NCBI GenBank assembly: GCA_013286495.1 | Contig: JABDFQ010000015.1 | Location: forward strand, 1 to 39,637 | Direction: 5' to 3' | Length of the DNA: 39,637 bases | Source of the DNA: Gammaproteobacteria bacterium | GTDB lineage: Bacteria; Pseudomonadota; Gammaproteobacteria; DSM-16500 | Shown here: positions 1 to 5,408 of the stretch, in pieces | Position numbering within the stretch: the stretch's first letter is position 1 | Layout: each line of letters begins with the position of its first letter | Notes under the pieces: model-generated | The model's database searches: none | Told to the model about the DNA's origin: nothing | What the model saw: the letters and a program-made list of their open reading frames with translations, nothing else | Made by a program: the position numbers and the translations under genes

Positions 1-285
1 CGTAACTTCTTTTTTGGATTATGTCTGATTGTCATTGCCTTATACATCGGTATGCTCGGTTATCATTTTTATGAACACATGTCCTGGGTAGATGCGTTTG
101 TGAATGCTTCGATGATCTTGTCGGGCATGGGTCCAATGGGTCCGTTAGCTACCACGAATGGGAAAATTTTTGCAGGATTTTATGCGCTTTTTAGTGGTCT
201 TGCATTTATTGCTATCATGGCCATCGTATTTTCGCCTATCATTCAGCGTTTCTTTCGCCAAATACATCTTGAGAGCAAGGGTTAA
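1..285 (+). CDS. Two-TM channel-like membrane protein, 3' part only
   Basis: The reading frame is open from base 1, so only the last 94 residues are visible. They show a first hydrophobic helix (residues 3-24), a re-entrant-like loop, and a second helix (about 57-82) ending in a short basic tail. This TM-pore loop-TM layout resembles the pore module of Ion_trans_2 / two-pore-domain K+ channel proteins: the loop begins with SWVDAF and is followed by a TTNGK segment, much like the TTxGK stretch after a K+ filter. The place where TVGYGD would stand reads LSGMGPMG (about residues 40-47), so the canonical K+ selectivity filter is absent. It could be a degenerate channel or an unrelated membrane protein; function is open. 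The next gene starts 3 bases after the stop, so the two may be cotranscribed. Confidence 0.6.
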   Translation, partial: RNFFFGLCLIVIALYIGMLGYHFYEHMSWVDAFVNASMILSGMGPMGPLATTNGKIFAGFYALFSGLAFIAIMAIVFSPIIQRFFRQIHLESKG

Positions 286-288
286 AGC

Positions 289-891
289 ATGGAAAAAAGT
301 TTCAACAAGATAATGCATGGTTATCAGCAGTTTAGAAAAAAATATGCGCAAGGTGATCAATCCATCATGGAATATCTTTCGGATTATGGTCAGCAACCGC
401 AGGTAATGGTCATTGCCTGTTGTGATTCGCGTGTCGATCCAGCATTGATATTGCAATGTGATCCAGGTGATTTATTTGTTGTGCGCAATGTTGCAAATAT
501 TGTGCCGCCGTTTGAGCAGGATGACATGCATCATGGCACCAGTGCTGCGCTTGAATTTGGCATACGATTTTTGAAAGTTAAACATCTGGTATTGCTTGGA
601 CATAGTCAATGTGGTGGCATACAAACTCTGCTTGAAGGCAAACATTCAATAAAAAATGATTTCATTAGCAATTGGGTTTCGATTGTCGATGAACAAGCTG
701 ATAATAAAATGAATGCAGATGATTATGCGAAACTGGCTGTCAAAAAATCCTATGAAAATTGTCTAACATTTCCCTGGATCGAAGAGAAATTACAGCAAAA
801 CGAATTAGCAATCCATCAATGGTATTTTGATATTAAAACCGGCAGAATTTTTGCTTATTCTGAAAATAAAAATGAATATGTGGAATTATGA
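289..891 (+). CDS. Beta-class carbonic anhydrase
   Basis: This is a 200-aa protein of full length for the family. It catalyses CO2 + H2O to bicarbonate + H+ in the cytoplasm. The zinc site is intact: C44 and D46-S47-R48 in the CCDSR motif and H105-x2-C108 in the HSQCGG motif supply the Cys/His/Cys ligands and the Asp-Arg dyad. The N-terminal helix (about residues 1-30) and the VVRNVAN strand after the first motif are also typical. ATG at 289 follows the upstream stop by 3 bases, so it is probably translated from the same transcript as the channel-like protein. Subfamily (Can versus CynT/IcfA type) cannot be settled by eye, so no symbol is given. Confidence 0.93.
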   Translation: MEKSFNKIMHGYQQFRKKYAQGDQSIMEYLSDYGQQPQVMVIACCDSRVDPALILQCDPGDLFVVRNVANIVPPFEQDDMHHGTSAALEFGIRFLKVKHLVLLGHSQCGGIQTLLEGKHSIKNDFISNWVSIVDEQADNKMNADDYAKLAVKKSYENCLTFPWIEEKLQQNELAIHQWYFDIKTGRIFAYSENKNEYVEL

Positions 892-1209
892 AGATATGAT
901 GTTGAGCTTGTAATATCGCATAATCTAGCTGGTTTGTTCATGTAGCAGATGTGTCATCCCAGAAAATACGCCGCATCTGTCCCATTTTAATTAGCTGCTG
1001 TTGTTAAGGCGCATTTGTTTGGGATCCGGTATTTTGCGGTAATGAAAAGTTTAATTTTAATTACTGGACATTGTTAATCATTAAATATATATTTTCCGCT
1101 CCCCACCCCAATTCCCCAATATTTTTATTTCCCAACTGGTTTTGAAAAAAACCTGTCCCCGTATATTTCAATTCATTTTTCCCAACGATTTCAGAGGAGA
1201 GATTCTGTC
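892..1209. other. Intergenic region without a gene upstream of the RiPP cluster
   Basis: No convincing coding frame is present in these 318 bases. About 954-1039 contains a degenerate inverted repeat: a left arm around TCCCAGAAAATACG and a right arm around CCGGTATTTTGCGG separated by some 50 bases, looking like a decayed REP-type palindrome. From 1107 to 1187 the motif CCCAA recurs four times (about 1107, 1114, 1131 and 1181) in AT-rich DNA just before the LuxR-type gene; these could be regulator sites, but that is only inference. A good ribosome-binding site, AGGAGA, lies at 1195-1200. Confidence 0.4.
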
Positions 1210-1416
1210 ATGAATAAATTAAGTCATCGTGAAGTTCAGATCATTCAATACAAAGCACAGGGATTTACTGCGAAGGAAATCGCGAAATGTATTGGGCTTG
1301 AATATCGCACTATCGAAATTTATATCGGTTCCATTATTAAAAAACTGGAGGCAAAAAATATTGCGCACGCAGTTTATATTGCAGCGCAGGAAAATATTCT
1401 GAATCACTATCAATAA
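1210..1416 (+). CDS. Stand-alone LuxR-type (GerE) HTH DNA-binding protein
   Basis: The 68-aa product is almost entirely a LuxR C-terminal HTH domain: LSHREVQIIQ at the N-terminus, then FTAKEIAKCIGL, and a recognition helix in the stretch EYRTIEIYIGSIIKKL. There is no receiver or autoinducer-binding domain, so it is a single-domain regulator (like free GerE-type proteins). The ATG follows AGGAGA by 9 bases. It sits 92 bp upstream of the two precursor-peptide genes on the same strand, so it is the obvious candidate for the cluster's own transcriptional regulator; this role is inferred from position only. No signal-input domain is visible, so activity would have to be set by abundance, partner binding or modification. 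Confidence 0.85.
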   Translation: MNKLSHREVQIIQYKAQGFTAKEIAKCIGLEYRTIEIYIGSIIKKLEAKNIAHAVYIAAQENILNHYQ

Positions 1417-1433
1417 ACTGTATTTTTACAATA

Positions 1434-1462
1434 TTGGCACTTAAGCAAACATCAACAATAAT
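1434..1462 (+). promoter_or_regulatory. Putative sigma70 promoter of the precursor-peptide genes
   Basis: TTGGCA (1434-1439) and AATAAT (1457-1462) each match consensus at 5 of 6 bases and are separated by exactly 17 bases. Transcription would start near 1469, about 40 bases before the first precursor ATG. The short leader contains a small hairpin (CTCGC 1470-1474 with GCGAG 1481-1485). This would let the precursors be expressed separately from the regulator. Confidence 0.5.
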
Positions 1463-1508
1463 GCAATCACTCGCAATGTCGCGAGCAATAACAAAGGAGA
1501 AATTAATT

Positions 1509-1673
1509 ATGAGTAAGAATCGTATTTTAGCATTTAATCAGTCACGAAAATTATCTGAAAAAGAACTTGAAGATGTGTCTGCTGCAGGTATGACAACATA
1601 TGTATCAGGAGGAGTTACTTATAGTAGTTCTACCGGTTGGGATACCAAAGATCCTGATGTGACGTTCGATTAA
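1509..1673 (+). CDS. Graspetide-type RiPP precursor peptide 1
   Basis: A 54-aa peptide with a strong AAAGGAGA site 9 bases before its ATG; an in-frame TTG at 1434 lies upstream of that site and is not the start. Residues 1-26 form a leader with the bacteriocin-type pattern L15-S16-x2-E19-L20-x2-V23-x, but Ala25-Ala26 where Gly-Gly is usual. The core (27-54) begins G-M-T-T, has Thr/Ser-rich middle residues, and ends in an acidic stretch with D45, D48, D50 and D54. Thr/Ser hydroxyls followed by C-terminal acids are what graspetide ATP-grasp ligases join. A paralogous precursor follows 43 bp downstream and the ATP-grasp gene after that. The specific ring pattern is inference. Confidence 0.82.
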   Translation: MSKNRILAFNQSRKLSEKELEDVSAAGMTTYVSGGVTYSSSTGWDTKDPDVTFD

Positions 1674-1716
1674 AGTATGTTTAAAAATTACCAACATAAA
1701 CAATGAGGGAATTAAT

Positions 1717-1884
1717 ATGAATAAAAGTCGAATTTTAGCTTTTAATCAATCCAGAAAATTATCAGCTGATGATCTTGAAGATATATCTGCAGCTGGTTTA
1801 ACAACTTCTGTATGCGCTGGTGCTACGTATGGATATCCTGGTGGTTTGGATGATCCGCATGTTGATGTAAATGTTGATTTTTAA
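1717..1884 (+). CDS. Graspetide-type RiPP precursor peptide 2
   Basis: A 55-aa paralogue of the preceding peptide, short enough to be missed by gene callers. ATG follows GAGGGA by 7 bases. The first 27 residues match peptide 1 at 21 positions, including RILAFNQSRKLS and the SAAG junction. The core has diverged (with Cys33 and Pro41) but aligns without gaps to peptide 1 at T29, T30, V32, G35, T37, Y38, G43, D45, D50, V51 and D54. Conserved hydroxyls (T29, T30, T37) and conserved acids (D45, D50, D54) are therefore equal in number, which suggests up to three side-chain esters in each product. The gene lies 51 bp upstream of the ATP-grasp gene, with a hairpin in between. Confidence 0.82.
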   Translation: MNKSRILAFNQSRKLSADDLEDISAAGLTTSVCAGATYGYPGGLDDPHVDVNVDF

Positions 1885-1890
1885 AACATG

Positions 1891-1912
1891 CCCCCGCATG
1901 CAAGTGCGGGGG
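1891..1912 (+). promoter_or_regulatory. GC-rich hairpin between precursor genes and ATP-grasp gene
   Basis: An 8-bp perfect stem (CCCCCGCA 1891-1898 with TGCGGGGG 1905-1912) and a 6-base loop lie 7 bases after the precursor 2 stop and 23 bases before the ATP-grasp ATG. It stands out in AT-rich DNA. It is followed by AAAAA rather than a T run, so it is not a classical intrinsic terminator. An mRNA-stabilising or processing hairpin that raises precursor over enzyme levels is the likeliest role (inference). Confidence 0.55.
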
Positions 1913-1935
1913 AAAAATTAGAAAAGGAGAAAAAT

Positions 1936-3030
1936 ATGGTCAAAGTTTTAATTCCTACCAAACCAGATGACAATGATGCTTTATATGTAAAATTGGCACT
2001 GGAAAAACGTGGACACGAATGTGTTGTATGGTACACAGCTGATTTCCCGCAAAAACAAACACATTCATTCGAATTATTTCAGAATAAAATTTACTGGAGT
2101 GCCAGAGGAGTCGATTTTCGCGTCAATCCCGATGATCATTTCGGAGTAGTGTGGTATCGACGTCCGCGTCAGCCTTGTTTGCCAGATGCAATTCATCCAG
2201 ATGATATTCCAAATGCAAGGAATGAAAATTTAGCATTATTTAAAACATTCTGGCATGTTCTTGCGCCTAATGCATTCTGGATAAATCCGGTTGATGCATC
2301 AAATAAAGCTAGTTGTAAATTATTGCAATTAAGGGTTGCGATGGAAGTTGGCCTGAATATTCCAGATACTTTATTCTCCAATGATCCGGGTCAAATTAAA
2401 GTTTTTATTGATCGTTATAATAATGAAAATGTCATCTATAAAACATTACATCCACTTATCTGGATCAATCAGGAAGAAATGCGTTTAACTTATACAAATG
2501 AAATAAAAATTGAAAATCTTCCTTCTGATACGATTTTGCAATATACGCCAGGAATTTTTCAGAACAAAGTAGCCAAGCAATTCGAACTTCGTGTTACATA
2601 TTTTGGCGAGCATTATGTTGCTGTCAAGATAGATTCACAGCAGGATCAGCGTAGCAAAATGGATTGGCGCAATGTTCCGGGTCATCAGTTGCAACTTTCT
2701 GAATTTCAACTTCCAGATGAAATCGATGCGAAATGCAAGGCACTAATGAGGAAAATGGGTTTGGTCATGGGTTGTTTTGACATGATAGTTACACCAGATA
2801 ATGAATATTATTTTCTTGAAGTAAATGAGCAAGGACAATTTTTATGGGTAGAGGAGTATCTTCCAGATGTGAGAATGCTTGATATGTTTTGCAACTTTAT
2901 TATCAATGGTTCCATGTCATATGGGAAAGCTTCACCAAAACCTGTTCGTATGACTGATTTAAGATCTCATATTTATGATTTAAAAAAAGATGTAATGGAT
3001 AAACACGTAAAACCAGCTGATAGATATTAA
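1936..3030 (+). CDS. ATP-grasp ligase of the graspetide (microviridin-type) family
   Basis: A 364-aa cytoplasmic enzyme. The family activates Asp/Glu side chains of a precursor peptide as acyl-phosphates with ATP and closes omega-ester or omega-amide rings. Visible family features are an N-terminal pre-ATP-grasp domain with WYRRPRQP, then NPVDASNKASCKLLQLRVA and IPDTLFSND at the domain junction, a K in VIYKTLHP, the central ELRVTYFGEHYVAVKIDSQ stretch followed by DWRN, and the metal-binding C-terminal part with D282 (GCFD) and E295-x-N297 (FLEVNEQGQFLW). I chose ATG 1936 because AAAAGGAGA precedes it; an in-frame ATG at 1888 would put coding sequence through the hairpin. Its nearest neighbours, two peptides with a shared leader and Thr/Asp cores, are the expected substrates. 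Whether it makes esters only, or also amides, cannot be told from sequence. Confidence 0.9.
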   Translation: MVKVLIPTKPDDNDALYVKLALEKRGHECVVWYTADFPQKQTHSFELFQNKIYWSARGVDFRVNPDDHFGVVWYRRPRQPCLPDAIHPDDIPNARNENLALFKTFWHVLAPNAFWINPVDASNKASCKLLQLRVAMEVGLNIPDTLFSNDPGQIKVFIDRYNNENVIYKTLHPLIWINQEEMRLTYTNEIKIENLPSDTILQYTPGIFQNKVAKQFELRVTYFGEHYVAVKIDSQQDQRSKMDWRNVPGHQLQLSEFQLPDEIDAKCKALMRKMGLVMGCFDMIVTPDNEYYFLEVNEQGQFLWVEEYLPDVRMLDMFCNFIINGSMSYGKASPKPVRMTDLRSHIYDLKKDVMDKHVKPADRY

Positions 3031-3060
3031 TCATTTTAATTATCAATAAGGAGAGTGAAG

Positions 3061-4140
3061 ATGTTGTTCAAGACAAGCTGTCAATTTTTATTATTTGTTT
3101 TTGTCATGTGTATGTCTGTGTTTTCAGCGCAAGCAGGTGAGAATACGCCGTATTTTGTGGATGTCTATCGAAGTAGGCAAATTAATAGCGAGCAAATTAT
3201 CAGTAAATTTGGTAAGCAACTTCAGGAAATTGCAAATATATATGGCGACAGAAGGAATCTTGAGAAGAATGCGCTTAAAGCTGTTACATTAAAGGATAAT
3301 CTTGATAAGCAGTTAAAAAAATTAGGAGATTTTTCATACATTGAATTGTCACTAATTCAATACCCGCTGAATAGGAAAATTTATTTTACGATTGATGTAA
3401 TCGATAAAATTGATCAAAATCGTCTTCCTCACTTTACGTCTTATCCCCATCATTCTGTTACTGATCCATATAATCTGGTTAAATCCTGGCGGACATATGA
3501 ACTAACAGCGATGAGACTATCATGGAATGGCGATTTGAAACAGGTAAAATCTTGTTCTCAATTGCATTGTGTTTATGGATTTGAACATGCAGATTTAAAA
3601 AAATATGAAAATATTTTTGATACAAAAGTGCCAAAATCAAAATCACAATTAATAAAGGTTTTACGATATGACAAAGATGAATATAACCGTGCAGCTGCTG
3701 CTTATCTTTTAGGTCATCTTCGTAATGGGCAGGAATTAATTAGTATTTTGAAGCCATACATGTGGCAATCCAGCTCAGCAGTACGCAATGCTGTCATGCG
3801 TGTGATGGGAGTGGCATTGTTGAACATGAAGGCTACACATCCTGATTTTCCGATAAAAGATGCCGTAACTGCTTTGGATTTTCCGACTTTAACGGACAGG
3901 AATAAAGCTTTAGTTATTCTTTCAGCTCTGGCAAATCAGCCGCGATATGCAAAATATATCATCCAGCACGCCAGTGATAATTTAATGGAAGAGTTAAAAC
4001 AGGTGCAGTTGAATGTCCATGGTCTTGCATATGATACTTTGCGCAACATGAGTCATCAAAAATACGGTGAAAGGGATTATGCAGCCTGGGAAGCATGGTT
4101 GGCGAAGAAAAAGCAGGAATATGCAAAGCAACAAAGCTGA
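3061..4140 (+). CDS. Secreted HEAT-like helical repeat protein of the RiPP cluster
   Basis: A 359-aa protein of unknown function. It starts with a clear Sec signal peptide (hydrophobic residues about 6-21, cleavage likely after SAQA), so the mature protein should be periplasmic. Residues about 200-260 contain paired amphipathic helices with HEAT-like spacing (RAAAAYLLGHL, then AVRNAVMRVMGVAL), and the C-terminal part is also helical and Lys/Gln-rich. AAGGAGA at 3048-3054 is well placed for ATG 3061; an in-frame GTG at 3055 is too close to it. It lies 30 bp after the ATP-grasp gene and before the exporter, hence probably belongs to the pathway. Immunity protein, periplasmic chaperone or product receptor are all possible; none can be shown from sequence. 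Confidence 0.75.
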   Translation: MLFKTSCQFLLFVFVMCMSVFSAQAGENTPYFVDVYRSRQINSEQIISKFGKQLQEIANIYGDRRNLEKNALKAVTLKDNLDKQLKKLGDFSYIELSLIQYPLNRKIYFTIDVIDKIDQNRLPHFTSYPHHSVTDPYNLVKSWRTYELTAMRLSWNGDLKQVKSCSQLHCVYGFEHADLKKYENIFDTKVPKSKSQLIKVLRYDKDEYNRAAAAYLLGHLRNGQELISILKPYMWQSSSAVRNAVMRVMGVALLNMKATHPDFPIKDAVTALDFPTLTDRNKALVILSALANQPRYAKYIIQHASDNLMEELKQVQLNVHGLAYDTLRNMSHQKYGERDYAAWEAWLAKKKQEYAKQQS

Positions 4141-4148
4141 TCTGCTAC

Positions 4149-4446
4149 GAAGAGCGATTCTTATCCTGCGGATTTTTTTGAAGTAACTTACAAAGAGCGA
4201 TTCTTATCCTGCGGATTTTTTGAAGTAACTTACGAAGAGCGATTCTTATCCTGCGGATTATTTGAAGTAACTTACGAAGAGCGATTCTTATCCTGCGGAT
4301 TTTTTGAAGTAACTTACGAAGAGCGATTCTTATCCTGCGGATTTTTTGAAGTAACTTGCGAAGAGCGATTCTTATCCTGCGGATTTTTTGAAGTAATTTA
4401 CGAAGAACCATCCTTATTCTGTGGATTTTTTGAAGTAATTTACTAC
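4149..4446. repeat. 42-bp tandem repeat array, seven copies
   Basis: Seven head-to-tail copies begin at 4149, 4192, 4234, 4276, 4318, 4360 and 4402, with an eighth partial start at 4447. The unit opens with GAAGAGCGATTCTTATCCTG and ends with TGAAGTAACTTAC. Six units are 42 or 43 bp; the first has one extra T. The inner copies are nearly identical, while the last full copy carries several substitutions, as in an array that expands by slippage. There are no spacers, so it is not CRISPR. Because 42 is divisible by 3, the complement stays open as a basic 14-residue repeat, but I do not regard that as a gene. Together with the hairpin after it, it fills the 425-bp gap between the HEAT-like and HlyD-like genes. 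Confidence 0.92.
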
Positions 4447-4456
4447 GAAGAGCGAT

Positions 4457-4494
4457 CCCCTCTCCCGGAGCGTTTCTCAGCGAGGGGAGAGGGG
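4457..4494. repeat. Inverted repeat next to the tandem array
   Basis: CCCCTCTCCC (4457-4466) is the exact complement of GGGAGAGGGG (4485-4494) across an 18-base loop. There is no T run, so it is more like a REP-type palindrome than a terminator. The loop segment GAGCGTTTCTCAGCGAG matches at 15 of 17 bases a piece of the long palindrome after mutS (37073-37089). Confidence 0.6.
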
Positions 4495-4565
4495 GAGGGG
4501 TGAGGGCATTGATATAAAAATCCTCTCTCTATTTCATCAACTCATACATACACAAGTTCACACCC

Positions 4566-5408
4566 ATGCAAAATCGACATCTTTTTCGTGAAAATGCGCT
4601 CAAGCGGCTGGACTCAGCAGAAGAAATTCAGGCATCCCTGATCATCCTCAAGCCAGCCGCCTGGTTTTGGTTACTCCTCGCCAGTTTATTGATCGCTAGC
4701 ATATTTATCTGGTCAATCTACGGAAGATTGACCATGACCATTTCTTCTCCCGGTATATTATTACCAGCGAAGCAGCTTAATTATATCGAACAAATCATGA
4801 AGGAAAATATGCATGACAGAAAACAAAGATTAAGTCAGCTCAAAAAAATACTGGATGACAAACGTGTGTTATATAAACAGCATTATTTATCAATCATGGA
4901 TATGCAACGAGCAGAGGAAGAATATCTTGCTGCAAAAACAGACTTGCTAAATACCTCGCATGTTCTTAATCCATACGCACAACAATCACTTTTTTCTTAT
5001 CCGGCAGCAGATAAAAATGATGATTATTTTGCACTCGTATTTATTGGAAACAAGGAAGGCAAGAAAATCCGCAAAGACATGCAAGCACTCATATTGCCGA
5101 ACAATTTATCACCGTATGAATATGGATACATCAAGGGTTCTGTTATAGCCATCTCCCGCTATCCAATTTCAAGGGATATAGCTTATTACTATCTTGGCAA
5201 TAGCAGTCTGGTTGATGAATATTTTGCTAATGGTGCGCCATTCATCGTCAAAATCAAGCTTGATAAAAAACAGGCAGCACAATTTGCATGGTCATCTAAC
5301 CGTAGTCCACCATTCAGCATTGATAGTGGTAGCACAGTAACAGTTAAAATCATCAACAAAAATGCTTCACCTATCAACTATCTTTTTCATTCTGAATATG
5401 AGTCCTGA
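4566..5408 (+). CDS. HlyD-like secretion protein of an NHLM-type RiPP exporter, short form
   Basis: A 280-aa inner-membrane-anchored adaptor. It has a cytoplasmic N-terminus starting LFRENALKRLDSAEEIQ, one TM helix (about residues 32-52), a periplasmic helical hairpin (about 75-125), and a C-terminal beta domain with the NHLM-HlyD signature: EGKKIRKDMQALILP, then YEYGYIKGSVIAIS, LGNSSLV and AWSSNRSPPFSIDSGS. Compared with usual HlyD-type proteins the first half of the lipoyl/barrel-sandwich domain is missing: after SPGILLPA the sequence goes directly into the coiled coil. No convincing Shine-Dalgarno sequence precedes ATG 4566. The downstream transporter gene overlaps or abuts the stop, so expression is probably coupled. 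Family membership is firm; the missing half-domain is read from the translation. Confidence 0.83.
   Translation: MQNRHLFRENALKRLDSAEEIQASLIILKPAAWFWLLLASLLIASIFIWSIYGRLTMTISSPGILLPAKQLNYIEQIMKENMHDRKQRLSQLKKILDDKRVLYKQHYLSIMDMQRAEEEYLAAKTDLLNTSHVLNPYAQQSLFSYPAADKNDDYFALVFIGNKEGKKIRKDMQALILPNNLSPYEYGYIKGSVIAISRYPISRDIAYYYLGNSSLVDEYFANGAPFIVKIKLDKKQAAQFAWSSNRSPPFSIDSGSTVTVKIINKNASPINYLFHSEYES

Noticed and set aside
1434-1508. TTG-initiated extension of precursor peptide 1
   Set aside because: The strong AAAGGAGA site lies before ATG 1509, the paralogue has no such extension, and 1434-1462 matches a promoter.
1888-1935. Earlier ATG for the ATP-grasp gene
   Set aside because: It would translate through the GC-rich hairpin, has no ribosome-binding site, and adds residues unlike the family; ATG 1936 has AAAAGGAGA.
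4145-4411. A long - strand frame encoding a basic 14-residue repeat (LRKLLQKIRRIRIA units)
   Set aside because: It only reflects the 42-bp tandem repeat, which keeps any open frame open because 42 is a multiple of 3. It has no sequence outside the array and breaks down where the repeat loses register.
4149-4446. The repeat array as a CRISPR
   Set aside because: The units are directly adjacent with no unique spacers, and there are no cas genes nearby.
5362-5397. Earlier ATG for the C39-containing transporter
   Set aside because: It overlaps the HlyD-like gene by 47 bases and adds residues not expected before the C39 domain; ATG 5398 or 5410 fits the gene junction better.
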